Assembly (NCBI GenBank): GCA_022829145.1 | Contig: CM040748.1 | Coordinates: forward strand, 23,021,501-23,085,500 | Length of the DNA stretch: 64,000 nucleotides | Direction of reading: 5' to 3' | From: Albula goreensis | Lineage: Eukaryota; Chordata; Actinopteri; Albuliformes; Albulidae | Shown here: positions 52,710 to 64,000 of the stretch, in pieces | Layout of the letters: each line of letters opens with the position of its first letter | Numbering within the stretch: position 1 is the first letter of the stretch | The notes under the pieces: model-generated | What the model was told of the DNA's origin: nothing | Database searches by the model: none | What the model saw: only the letters and a program-made list of their open reading frames with translations | Made by a program: the position numbers and the translations under genes

Positions 52710-54067
52710 CTAAGACTTCTTGGAGTCCTGTGTGTTCCGCCTCTTAATGTCACTCAGGTCAACTGGTGTGAAAGCTGTTGAGGTTGACAAAAAAATACCA
52801 CCTTTCATGTCAAACTATGATCCAAACTAATCCCACCAAACTTGATACAAACTTAAACACAGCTTTCTTGGTTTATAGAAATACCTTACAGTTTTTTTCC
52901 CCCACACATTCCAACAAATGGACAGGAAAAATCAGGAAAAATTGAAAATGCATATGCATACATGTTAGAGCACTTAACCATCAGAATACTTACAATGCAG
53001 GGCTGGGTTGGGGTTCTTTTCCACATACTCTTGAGGTCCCCGGTCGCTGCGCTCACTGCCCTGGGGAGACTTGATGTCCCTCATAACACATTGCCAGGCT
53101 GCAGGAACACAAGCACATGAACAAATACTGACAAACATTCACTTCAGCATCTTCTTTTCTTTAATCTAAGAGGAAGATGCTGACATTCATTCCAAATTTT
53201 AAAGGAAAGGTAGTAAACTAAGGTTAGCAAAAAAAAAAAAAAAAAAAGGTACAGGGAGCAATTTTGATTTATTTGAGCTGAAGTATTAATTGTGTCATGA
53301 TCATGGTCTTGTATCCAAAAAAATTCTACTACTAGAGACTACCTGCTTTAAGTACAAAGGCAAGAAAGACATTACAAGCACACGATTCAATGTTGACATA
53401 TTATGAATAACTGTATACTGTATGATCTTCGTCTTGTGACTGAAAAACCTGTTAAGGCTGCTGCCTTAGAGGACAGTGTGTAAACCTTGCACTTGCAGGT
53501 GATATAGCCACAGTAGACTGAGTTAGACTGAAGAGGCTTGTCCACTGATTGCCCCAGGGGACTCACTGTCATGGATGAAACGCACATTCTCCTCATGTGC
53601 TGGAGTGAACAGCTCTCCTGTGTTGGTTGGAGACCGGGGGCTGGAGGTCCGTTTGTAGTTATGAACCATTCTAGGAGCTGGTGAGCTGAAAAATATATGT
53701 GGGTCACACAAACCATGATCACCCATGAGCTCCCACAACAATCACTACTGGTGATGGAGATTGGATGGGGGGGAAAAAAAGGAAGAAGGTCCTAAATGTA
53801 TGGACCATTTTTCACTGGTTTCAAACACTTCAATGCATCAATGCAGTGTTCTCTGCACAAAAAATCTGAACTAAAACACATTCAAGAAATTCATCACTGA
53901 ACTTTCTAAAATACTTGGAATCAATGAAACAAGGAAGTTGGAGAGTGGAACAAATTTTTTCTGAGTTTTCAACTAATTATCTGTAGAACTGACCTTCTGT
54001 GAGAATATGGTTAGACACATTACACCCCCAGAGTACAACAGACACGAAATCCTTCTCACCTTGTCAT
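52710..54067 (-). CDS. mcrip1: MAPK-regulated corepressor-interacting protein 1
   Basis: MCRIP1 (FAM195B) is a small protein that binds CtBP and releases it when phosphorylated by ERK, linking MAPK signals to gene silencing. It has also been found in stress granules. Coding exons in order are 54067-54060 (8 bp), 53685-53567, 53098-52994 and 52774-52710, giving 98 residues (human 97). Diagnostic segments are NYKRTSSPRSPTNTGELFTP, AHEENVRFIHD, EYVEKNPNPALHSF and the C-terminal PVDLSDIKRRNTQDSKKS. The PVDLS segment fits the CtBP-binding PxDLS motif, and the SSPRSP block offers Ser-Pro sites. Only ATG-ACA-AG is encoded in the first coding exon. The neighbour ppp1r27 is also adjacent in human 17q25.3. 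Confidence 0.95.
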
Positions 54068-54887
54068 TTCTGTGCTTAATCTCTGTTTGCTCCTCGCTCC
54101 TTTGAGTACTGTAGCTTCTCTCGGTGCTTGGAATTGAGACTCTGTGGAATGAGTGATGCAGAGAGGATCCATTCAGCTTTCACAGCTCTTTACACTACTG
54201 CCGAGACAGCTTTAACTCAACAAACGCAACACAGTAAAGCTATGCACGACTGTGAATTGTAACAGATAGTGTTCCACTAACTAGTACATTAACGTTACCC
54301 AACTACCACCACGATATCATCAGTGGCTACCACCGTGGCGACACATAAGAGAAGAAAATTCATATGCTAGCTAGCTTTTAGCTAAGACAAGAAATTTTAT
54401 GTAGCCAGCTAGCAACACCATAACAAATAACATTGCACACAGTGTAATTTGCAGCTAGCTATCCAACATTCAATTTCAAGTGTAGCTAGTTATCGCTATA
54501 TTATATGGAGGTTTGCAATCTTGCAGTCATCTCAGTGCTATGCTATACTATCTCAGTTTATGTCTGCGTGGAGCGATACATAGCAACACTAATACGTTAT
54601 CGGCTCGTATTTATACCCACGTTTGATTTTCTTAGGTAACGTTAGCGAACTAAGTGTTTTCGTCCTGGCTACACAGCAGCCTTGCTAACAAAACATTTCC
54701 ACTTTCTCCGCAATTCACCAATACAATAGAGAACGAAATGCCTGGATATCAGTGGGGGTCTATCTCGGACTTACTTAAGAACTCATGTCATTGTAGCACG
54801 TAATGTTTGATATTTTTGTTGCTTAAACTGCCCACACAAACCTTTCTCTGTCGTCTTTTGTCTTTCTTTTCTCTTTCGTTTACTCAC

Positions 54888-54990
54888 TCGATGATCTCTT
54901 GTAATTTAGGCCTCCCGGCCGTGACGCTAACAGTGCCAACCAATTCCTTCCGGTAAAGGTAGTAATACGGAAGTAGAAGCGGAGCTCATT
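54888..54990 (-). promoter_or_regulatory. mcrip1: mcrip1 promoter and 5' UTR exon
   Basis: A candidate untranslated exon ends at 54888 (ATCGA|GTGAGT on the minus strand). Upstream are a CCAAT sequence (about 54939-54944) and ETS-type TTCCGG and CGGAAGT sites (54946-54975). No TATA box is present. Confidence 0.45.
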
Positions 54991-56112
54991 GAGCAGAGGG
55001 GATTTTTGTATTGAACAGTGTTTCGCATTGTGTACATATTTTGTACCTTACAAGTTATGTTTTCAGCATGTACAACATATCTGTGTTGTACATAAAAAGT
55101 CAGCGAATAATGCAGACCGCACACATAAATAATAGTCATACTGAAGCTTAGTATAAAAGGCACATTTTAATGAAAAATCATTGTAAAAAAAAAAAAGTAA
55201 GACTTTATAAGAGAAGGTGCAAGAAAGTACACTTCCAGCAGCAAACTTACTACTGCAAGCATGACAAGGGTTATTCTTTGCAAAGAACCATACAGCATGA
55301 CCATGGAGATGTTATAATACATTCATCATGTTGTCAAAGATAAAAAAAGAATGAATCCATTTTCAAGGAATTGCAGAGGTGTTAGACACGTTTGACAAAA
55401 ATATGACTGTTTTCAAATGTCCCTTACATGTTGTTGTGGTGTGTAAACATGTTGAACTATTTAATGTCTGTCAGACATTCAAAGGGTAAACATGCACGCC
55501 AACAATTTTCCATATCGTTGTAAGTAACATACTTCGAGAAACAGCACTGATATTTAAACACTCATGTATTGTACTCTTTGAAAGGTCTAGGTATACAGAC
55601 GTCATGTCGTTAATGATTAGAGACTAATAGTAATAAAAATTAATGCTGAACAGCTGATGATCATTACCAATCATGTACAGGGCTGTAATTGAATTCCATC
55701 AGATGCAGAAAGACCAAAATGTTTTGCATTGTAAGAATACCTTCATTATAAGATAGAAGCACGCACACATACAAAGTAATGTGATAGGAAGGGAAATGAA
55801 ATTAGAATTTGAAAACCACTGTACATTCAAGTATAAAAATGTAAAAAAAGAAACCAAAACCATTTTACTCCTGTATCTGCCATCAGCAGCAACAAAGTGC
55901 ATCTTGTGATTGCTAGAACAGATCACAGCAGCTTTCCGCACTCATCAGACAGCCACTTAAGGATGGCTGCCTTCTGCCACCAGCCCCATTATCGCCCCGT
56001 TCCAGAGAGGAGACATTGCACCAGGACGTTTCACTGATCTGTCGATCCTTTCCATCGGCACAGCGATCAAGAGAAGAAGATGCAGGTGAGTTCCAGCCAA
56101 AAGCCCGAGTGT
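54991..56112 (-). other. Intergenic and ppp1r27 3' UTR
   Basis: The part nearer 56112 is the likely ppp1r27 3' UTR, with ATTAAA on the minus strand near 55165. The rest is mcrip1 upstream sequence. No coding exon is seen. Confidence 0.4.
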
Positions 56113-57433
56113 TCAGGCACAGCCCACCTTGAACAGCCTCACCAGCTCCTTGCATTCAGGGTCAATGAGGTCAGCTGGCTTTTCCCCACACTCATTTTCT
56201 GCATCTACGTTGGCACCCAGAGAGAGAAGGTACCTGAGAAGATTGAGAAATAACGTAAGAATACACTACACTAACAGCCTGCATCCACACACCAGATTAA
56301 AATTGTTCTGAAACATTTAACTCCTTAAATAGGTACAGACAAAGAAGTTGCACTCTTCTAATGCACATGTAGTGCTATACAGTGTGACACCTACATTTGT
56401 CCATGCATGTAGGTGATGCACTGTAACCAGGCAATCAGGTCTGAAGATTATATGGCATTGTTGGGATTTAAATGTATTTAAATTCTAGGGTGTCTGTAAT
56501 GGAGGGGTTGTTAGAAAGACACTGATTGTTCTGGACCTCACTTGTCCTGGCCCCAAATTTCTTGTCTTAAACTGCATTGTCTACAAACTGCTGATGCATG
56601 GAAGAGTGAGACACCACTTGTATGTGACTTATTATCCCTCTGTCAGAACACAGGGCTATAAGGTTAAGCTCACCGGGCAATGTGTGGAAAGCCATCGCTG
56701 CAGGCCATGTGCAGGGGAGTCCAGCCTTCCTCATCTCGCTGGTTAATGTCTGCACCATATTTCACCAGCAGTTTCACACACTCCAGATTTCCTGAGAGCA
56801 CAGCCTCGTGAATTGCTGCCATGCCTGGAGCACGACCAAACAGGTATAAGACTGAGCCAGGATACAGACATACACAAATTTAGACTTTGCAGTAAACACT
56901 GCGACAATGTGAAAATAAATACAAGGGATGGTTTTTAACCTGTCAAAAGTGAAATTTGAATGAGGCCCATTTCATACTAAACTGAAAAATAGATAATTAC
57001 AGATGCTGATGTTGTGGCATATGAAATGTACAGGCTTTGGCTTTTTGTGTCAACAGATCACAGCTGCTACATCATTTCATGTAATACTACAGCTTTTATG
57101 CTCTTAAAATTATGTACCAGTACACTGGGACACAGCACACACCAAAATCAATAATGGTTTAGAGTAAACAGATTCATATCAGCAGGTATGCCACTCACCA
57201 GACAGGTAGATGGTGTTCAGGTGAACCTTCCTGGCTCGGATGAAGCGGCCAATCTGCTCCAGGTCTCCCTGTCGGATGTGGTCCTGGAAGACAATGTCAT
57301 TGGGAAAGTGCACGGAGCGGGCTGGTTTGAGGGATACTTTAGAGCGAGGACATGGCACAGGGCCATAGTCTTTAGGGATATAACGGTTGAACTGGGTGTT
57401 CTGTGCCACTGCACATGGGGAGTAATACTTCAT
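56113..57433 (-). CDS. ppp1r27: Protein phosphatase 1 regulatory subunit 27 (ankyrin repeats)
   Basis: PPP1R27 (dysferlin-interacting protein 1) is a small ankyrin-repeat inhibitor of PP1, mainly in muscle. Coding exons in order are 57433-57199, 56824-56674 and 56233-56113, giving 168 residues (human 154). The core reads HFPNDIVFQDHIRQGDLEQI then GRFIRARKVHLNTIYLSG, followed by ankyrin repeats with GMAAIHEAVLSGNLECVKLL and GWTPLHMACSDGFPHIARYL. The C-terminus is PADLIDPECKELVRLFK. SVHF just before the core fits an RVxF-type PP1-docking motif. ATG 57433 was chosen as the first in-frame ATG; the frame stays open upstream to about 57655 but without another ATG. The N-terminal segment of about 45 residues is poorly conserved and the least certain part. 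Confidence 0.92.
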
Positions 57434-57639
57434 CTTTGTAACAAGTGTGAGATCAACACAAAGAGAATTATATGGAAAAATCCAAAGTTGATGGGCAGTC
57501 CAGTGAACCTGAGAATCCTCTAGGCAATGTGTCCTTTTGCTCTTTCCAAATTTCTTTTGATACCTGTAGCCCCAGTGAAAAATATTTGAAAATGGTTTTG
57601 TCCCTTTGAAAACTATCCTCCTGATTCTCAGATTAGCGC

Positions 57640-57765
57640 TTTCTCTCCGTCTCAAGGTCTTTCACTTGCTGTGTCATTAGACAGTGCTGCCAGTTGTCTG
57701 ATAGGAAGGAGTGCAGCGGGTCGCTATATACCCTCAGTGGGGCTATTTTAGGGGTTGTCACCTCA
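57640..57765 (-). promoter_or_regulatory. ppp1r27: ppp1r27 promoter with TATA and MEF2/CArG-like site
   Basis: On the minus strand a CCTAAAATAGCC element (complement of 57742-57753) resembles both MEF2 and imperfect CArG sites. It is followed about 12 bases downstream by a TATATA box (57725-57730) and then an E-box-like CANNTG near 57690. This arrangement suits a muscle gene. A 15-codon upstream ORF would start at 57677. Motif reading only. Confidence 0.4.
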
Positions 57766-58550
57766 CAGATCGAGTGACATGGGCTGCAAGATGAGTGGCC
57801 CTTGCCTTCTCCCACCTCTCATACTGTCAGAAGCCCAAAACTTGTGCTTACACCCCCTGGCACATGAACCAAGAGTTGCAGTAACCCCAGCTTGTTTTCA
57901 CCATGGTGTATCAGGGCCTTTTTTTAAACTTGCCCCTGATAAACCACATTCACCATCCATTGGTTAAAGATCCATTAAAAACAGCATACATACCACAAAA
58001 GTAAGGCAACTTCTAGTAAACAGAGGGAGTACATAAAAAAAAGTTCATGGTCATAGGACACCTCTCAAGTTTATAAGTTACACATTGCTATCAGGATTAG
58101 CATCATGACTGAACAAACATCTATGATGCTGTGCAGGTAATGCTGCTCAGTAGCTGGCATTGGCCATGTTTATGAAAGAATGAATGTTAGGAGAATAATA
58201 CACAGTATTTATTACTATAGCACAGTAAGCTTAAGATTATTAATACGTTGAGACACTGGACAAAAGGCATTCATTTTCTATCAATTTGCCACTGTCAGTG
58301 CTACCATCCGTGTTGTTTACAATCTTTGTCTTGGGAAATAGAAAGCTGGCACTCCTTATTTGAAACAGTACATTTAACACTTTTACATGTGTAGAAAAGC
58401 AAAACATTAATTTAGATTCTTTTACAGTCCATTCTTTTACAGTCCAAAGTCCACTTAAGACTCCCTTGAGTAAAACTTAAATCCAAAATTAAGGACTTCA
58501 TCAATTACATTGACAAAATAGTTGAAAATTGTTGCAAAAATGAATATATA
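57766..58550. other. Intergenic, nothing recognised
   Basis: Spacer between ppp1r27 and the p4hb 3' end. No supported exon. Confidence 0.45.
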
Positions 58551-60851
58551 CAGGTATTTATTAATATCACTTAAAATGATATATACAAGTATATATACTG
58601 GGTATGAAATATAGTTCATTTACAACACACATGGGTATAGCACACAACATGCATTTACAATTAACTGTTTAACCTTTAAAGCCCAAAGACAAATAGAATT
58701 CCAAACCAGTCAGTTGCCTGTTGGTGGAAAAATGCTGATATAGTGGAAGCCTCTATACTTGCACAGCTCATTCAGGTGAAATCTTGAGGTGATGCTTCTG
58801 ATTGTTCTTGAGTTTGAAACTGGGGAAATTTATGGTGAATTTTTATTTCATTAATGTATGCAGTTATAACCAGCCAATTGGAGGGCCATATCCACATCAC
58901 CAATTAGGCAGGGTGAAATAAAGATTAGGACAGACATTATATGGTAAAAGTTCACCAGGGGGTATTCTTATACCCATGTGCTGCAGTGTGTTCATCCACA
59001 TTTTGCTTGCATGGCAGGAGCATGTGTTGTACGTGACTTGCAAACACGATGAGGGGAACCAGGAACTCATGTAAAATTAAGCTTGTAAAACATGTCGACT
59101 CCCTAGCACAATTTGCATTAATGAAGTTCATCTTTGTTGCAATTACATAGCCTTATGTTACAAATAGCCTTTTCAGCATCTAGCACAGGTTTGGTTTTAC
59201 TTGTACAATTACAGCACTCTCTCAGTACAACCCAAGAACAGGAGAAACATAACAGATGCACATCCAGTTCAAGTTTAGTTTTTGTAAATTTTGTTTTATT
59301 TGGCCACCAGTTCACTTTTCAACAAGTCAAATTGAATGTGATGGAATGCTTTTGTATTAATCATGTTTCGCCCCCAGTGAGTCAGTACAGTCAAAGAAAA
59401 AAAAAATAAACATAAAAGCTTGTTCACCCCCCCCCCACCATCACTCCCCTTTTAAACCTTAACCCCTTCACCCAAAAAATAAAATTACATTCACAACCCC
59501 ATCCATGTATGTGAGAACAGTATAATTGCTCACACACACACACTCACACCCTCCCATACATGCTCACAAACACTCATACACACATGCTCACACCCTCCCT
59601 GTCATCTTGACCACAGAGACAGAGTACAGCTCAGACACTCCATTTAAATAGGAGTTTTAGGTGTAGCAAAAGACAAGTGGGACGGGTGGGAGGGGTTTAC
59701 TGAACTGTTCTTCCCTCCCAGATACAGAAGGATGCCTCTCTCAGACACTTAACACCAGTTCTCCTACTTTAAGTAACGATCTGTGCGATTTCAGTAACAA
59801 TCTAATCTCAGATGGCATAAATGAGGTTTGGTGCACCCCTTGGGGATACCAAGAAAACTAATTTACCCCAATGATCCCACGACCCAAGAGAGCGCACAAG
59901 GAGCCAACACCACCCCTGTGTGAGCATCGTTACTGCTGGGCATACTGGTACAGATAATTGGTCTGGTTAAAATAAATTTAAATGAAAATAAAATTAAATA
60001 CACATTAGCTGGAGTTTATAGTTTAAAAAAAAAAAACAAAACAAAAACAAAATCAGTACCTGAACTGAAAGACACCGGGAAAGAAAAGCGCATGATTTGG
60101 TTCAGAGAGAAACGACACTCGTTTTTCATAGGCCTTAGACGTCTGATCCACTTTCATATACTGATGAAAATGGTGATATTAAGTACTGAAGCACTGTGCT
60201 TCCAATGGGCTTACATTACAGCCCTTATAACATGATTACCCCCGATATGACCACAGCCCTGAGAGATCAGTCTTCAGAGACCATCATACTAAGTTCTGGC
60301 CTTCAGACTGACTTCCAGGCAGATAGCACTGCCCGCCCCCCCTTTTACAGTCTACCCTTCCCTGTAAGCTGCCCAAATTTCACACATATGGGTTCATCAG
60401 ATGGTGGGGGGTGGGGAAAAAAAAAAAAAGACAGTCTGGACTTAAATTTGTTAAGGAATAACAGAATGAATGATGAAAACTTGCGCCTTAATGGCAAGCG
60501 ACCTAAGTGCTCAGTGCTGTGGTTAAAATACAGACTGAGAGTGTACAACTGAACATGGTAATGGTGGGGTACTTTAGAGGGGTTGAATGGGGGCATTATG
60601 CAGACTTCCACAGAGAGCACCTGCCCCTCGCCCCCTCCCCAAGGTGCCGTTTCAGTGCCGATTTCCTGTGAGGGGTGAGAGTGGGGTCCGTCTAGGCCTG
60701 AAGGTGAGGGTCCAAGTGGTATTTTGGGTGGCAGCTGAGGGTTTCCTGTGATGTCTGGTGACAGAAGCGATTGGGTAGAGTGTGGTCAGTGTTCACAGGA
60801 CAGGGTGGGGGTTTGGGGAGGGGGTCATGGTGTTCCTCTTCCAGCTGTCTC
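58551..60851 (-). other. p4hb: Probable p4hb 3' UTR
   Basis: Non-coding sequence after the p4hb stop on the minus strand. TTTATT (AATAAA on the minus strand) occurs at 59295-59300 and 58556-58561, so the UTR is about 1.6 or 2.3 kb. Contains a CA-rich tract. Confidence 0.4.
59529..59600. repeat. CA-rich simple repeat
   Basis: Imperfect CACACA tract interspersed with CTC and CAT steps. Confidence 0.7.
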
Positions 60852-63127
60852 CTACAACTCGTCGTGCGGTTCTTCGCCATCGGAGTCGTCCTCCTCTTGC
60901 TGATCATCGATGTCGGTCAGATCCTGAAAGAGAGGTTTGTCTTTCAAGATGAGGGACTTCTTACAAAATTCCTGTTGTGTTAGTTTTCAAATTACTAAAA
61001 GAAAACTTGCAACAGAAATTGCCCTTAAGAAAAATGTGTCAGACTCAGTCCAGGACCACACTGTCTGATATTCCATGCATTTCAGTACTTTTGAATACAA
61101 ACTATACACCCCTTGATACCACAGCCTAAACTAGCGGCTGACTGAATCATTTGAAGTTACCATAATGAAGGATGCCCTGCAAACCGCTGCAGGGCTTTAT
61201 CACTGAAACGTGCAGGAGCTCAGGTGCACATAGTGTGCAGTGTGTGTGTGGATTGAAGCGTCAGGAGCCCTCCAAAGGGAGGTAAACAGAGTCAACAGCT
61301 GCCACAGTCATTAGCAGCAGTAGCTGTCAGTCTCCGGAATTAGACTACTAAGAAAACAGAGCTAGTTTGAGCTGGATTTCCCAGGCCTTGCCATTCAAAT
61401 ACCCTGGCTGGTGAGAGGGTGCAATTCCCGACTGACCAGTCAGTGCTGGCACATGCTGCAGGATTATAAAGACCCTTCAGAACATGACGGGCACAGACAA
61501 TGACCAGCCAGTCTGACCCAGCTAGTTGATATTTAGCCTTGTTGTTGAATGCTTAGGCTTCTATGACTATGAGGGCCATCAAATGTTTCAAATACCCCAA
61601 AATGTTAATTCTGACACAAGAATGCAACTTGATCATTGAACTGAAGTTTCCCACATTTCAAGCAAATTTAACAGAAGTCTTTAAAGGAAACTACTTTTGA
61701 TGGTCAGTGGTCAAGGCTATTCCAGGACAGACCAAACAGTCAACAAGTGTCCGCTTGCCTAAGCTGGCACAAGTCAGCCGCATGCTTTCACTCGTATTTG
61801 GAATGGTCTGGAAAAATTCTGTAGCTGGACACTGCAACACAATCATGTTTTTAAAGAAGCGTGTTCAATGGATACAGTGACATTTCCTCTTGTGAATTCA
61901 TACATAAACATCCCTCAAAAGTTTAATCTAAATTTATAAAAAAAAAATACTGAGATCCATACTAGCCCTTAAACATAAATAAAAGTTATTCTCCATCCAC
62001 TTTGTCCTCCCTGTGCGGTCCCATTAATACCAATTAAACCAGCTAAACTTCTCTGGAGTCATTTCTTCTAGATCCATTTTCTAGATTTCCTTCTTATACT
62101 GGTTTTAAGGTGGCCAGGTTTGCTTAACGAATAGCTGTAATTTTAGCATATTTGTAAACCATTATTGTTTTTGTATGATTACTCCAATTCAAATCAAGAA
62201 AATATCTGATCTGAGTGAAGGCGGGCAACTTCAAAAAAAAAAAAAAAAAGGCAGTACAGAATTCTGTAGACAATTGTCCACATCAAAATGACTTCTGTTT
62301 GACTGAAACTTTGAATCACCTTCAAATGATAACTAGTCTTTTCAGAAACTGAACACACACAAAAGGCATCTCCTTTATGAATGAAATTACATTTCCTGAT
62401 GGAACCTGTCACCGCGTGACTTTTTCCCTGTCACACAATCACTAGCAGTGGTTTTATTTGTAACCTCATTTGGAGATTTCCATCTAATCATTTCCTACAG
62501 AAAAACAAAGCGACTGCTAAGAACACATGTTAAGAATTGTCACTGTCATTAATGCAGTGTTAAAGGCACATTTTAGTTTTGGAGCAAACTATGGCAGATG
62601 GGCTCTCTGGCTCAGCTTGGATAAGAGCAAAAGACCAAGACCAAGAGGGTATGTCTGGCACATCTCCAAGGTGAATACTGCATGCAAGAGGAGGAGAGCT
62701 TAGCCATAGTCTATAGGGCACACTGCAGTATACAGCTCCAGTACACAGACTATACATAGACACAGTCTCTCACACACATGCACGAGGGGGCAAATTTTAC
62801 AGATGCCTTATTGATTGATAGGCACTGACTAAGAATGCTGGTGGTGGTGGGGAGTTCATAAATGCAGTGCAATCCCTACCAATGCTTGGTACAAACTGTC
62901 AATGGACCCACTGAATACATCTTCATTAAAATTCCACTCTGATATTAGAGGTTTTGACCTGTATCAAACTAATCTAGACCTCAGGTTGTAACTTCTCTAC
63001 TCCAAGACGCCAAACTTACATCATCTTCCTCATCCTCTTCTCCAGCTGGTGCACCACCCTCCTTGCCACCGCTCTCCAGGAATTTAGTGAAACCCTCCAG
63101 AGTCCTCTCTCCGTTGTAGTCAATCAC
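60852..63127 (-). CDS. p4hb: Protein disulfide-isomerase, C-terminal two exons (partial)
   Basis: P4HB/PDI is an ER-lumen oxidoreductase and chaperone and the beta subunit of collagen prolyl 4-hydroxylase. Only the last two coding exons are in the window: 63127-63020 and 60923-60852, both phase 0. The first encodes the end of the a' thioredoxin domain and linker ([20 protein letters not shown]), followed by an acidic stretch (AGEEDEEDD). The second encodes the acidic C-terminal tail ([19 protein letters not shown]) and the ER-retrieval signal HDEL before TAG at 60854-60852. Both CGHC active sites lie in exons beyond the right edge. The call rests on the YNGERTL segment, the acidic tail and HDEL, and the neighbour ppp1r27, which adjoins P4HB in human too. 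Confidence 0.92.
60924..63019 (-). other. p4hb: p4hb last intron (about 2.1 kb)
   Basis: Bounded by matching GT and AG. No further exon, repeat family or RNA gene recognised. Confidence 0.6.
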
Positions 63128-64000
63128 CTAAGACAGTTGTTCAAACAGGAGTTATTCTAAAATGCTGGAGGAAGGCTGTGGTGTATACAAACTTTAATGG
63201 ACATTAAGATGAGCAGGTCTGTTCTTCATTGTCCTTTGATTCTTTACACAATGAACATTGAAGTGTTCTCAACTTTACCTGTCATGGCAAATTTACAAAT
63301 CACAGGCATGTAAATTTTGACACATTCTTTGGTCACAGAGGTGAATAAAACACAGATGAACCATTTTTTTTATGCAGGATCATTGTTTTGGATAATGAAG
63401 GCACTGGCTAAGTGAACATCAAAACCTGTAATATAGAAAAACGAGGCTGTATATTATCAATCCTGATTTAATCCAGCGCATTATCTTTCTTCTGCAATCT
63501 CTGCCTGAATGGAGCATATATTTCCCCCCCAAATACTCTGTTGTGTTTGAGGGAGTGTCTACATCAGTTGAATCAGGGTAACTTCCACTGGGTTCACTTT
63601 CTGTCAATGTTTTAAATGGTCTGTCTGGCCTCAAAATAGGCTACCCTTGTTCTGACATGTAATATAGACCGAGACCCTCTTGGGATTGTCATTTTCCCAA
63701 CAGACAAGGCCACTAGACACAGGGTGAGACCATGTATTTCATCATGATGGAGTTCACATGACTCCAATGAGAGGACACATCCTTTCAACATAATGAGCAG
63801 GCACTTTTATCTGCTGCTCGTTTCATTAAGTCTCCAACTGACTGTTGCTGCAGCTGCCATTTCTCTCTGCCCTTGGGTACCATCACATGGATGTATTGGC
63901 ATGCCAAAGGAAACCTTTTGCCAAGATGACATGTAGACATCTGCTTATAAAGGGGTGCTAATTTGTTCATCTGCCCTTCCAGAGAGTGCAATGAGCTGCT
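63128..64000 (-). other. p4hb: p4hb intron continuing off the window
   Basis: No segment matches the preceding PDI exon, which should carry the second CGHC thioredoxin site, so the intron extends past 64000. Confidence 0.6.

Noticed and set aside
57434..57655. Upstream extension of the ppp1r27 frame
   Set aside because: The frame is open but lacks an ATG; the only possible starts are non-ATG codons. ATG 57433 was kept as the start.
62595..62625. tRNA box-A-like TGGCTCAGCTTGGATAAGAGC
   Set aside because: No box B or acceptor-stem pairing follows, so it is not a tRNA gene.

Overview
The window is nuclear DNA of a ray-finned (teleost) fish. The evidence is intron-rich vertebrate genes with GT-AG introns, vertebrate-type split Pol III tRNA genes, a Tc1-like transposon of a kind common in teleosts, a LINE remnant and AT-rich intergenic DNA. 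Seven protein genes can be named from their spliced reading frames, and one multi-exon gene is left that I cannot name. Exon coordinates were read by eye from splice sites and reading phase, and every junction given keeps the frame.

Layout, left to right. cdr2l (+) occupies 493-4617; its first exon lies off the left edge. It converges on mrpl58/ict1 (-, 9021-11209), a mitochondrial rescue peptidyl-tRNA hydrolase. Five tRNA genes surround mrpl58: Arg-TCG and initiator Met downstream of it, then Gln-CTG, Arg-CCT and an intron-bearing Tyr-GTA upstream. Next is an unrecognised gene (+, coding about 13342-17332). Four of its small phase-0 exons are related copies that each end in ...MDW and continue in the next exon with E/D. 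A mariner transposase remnant lies in its last intron.

The right two thirds hold genes that in human lie at 17q25.3: arhgdia (-, with an 11 kb first intron back to a GC-richer promoter near 36.5 kb), alyref (-), anapc11 (+, head to head with alyref), mcrip1 (-), ppp1r27 (-) and the last two exons of p4hb (-), which runs off the right edge. A nearly full-length but inactivated Tc1-like element (38497-40052) lies between arhgdia and alyref, and a LINE 3' end lies between alyref and anapc11.

The genes do not form one pathway. They cover mRNA export (alyref), ubiquitin ligation in mitosis (anapc11), Rho GTPase control (arhgdia), ER protein folding (p4hb), PP1 inhibition in muscle (ppp1r27), CtBP/ERK-linked transcription control (mcrip1) and mitochondrial translation rescue (mrpl58). 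The most interesting part is the unnamed tandem-exon gene. Its repeated MDWE segments resemble W-acidic kinesin-light-chain-binding motifs, and each one is created only by splicing.
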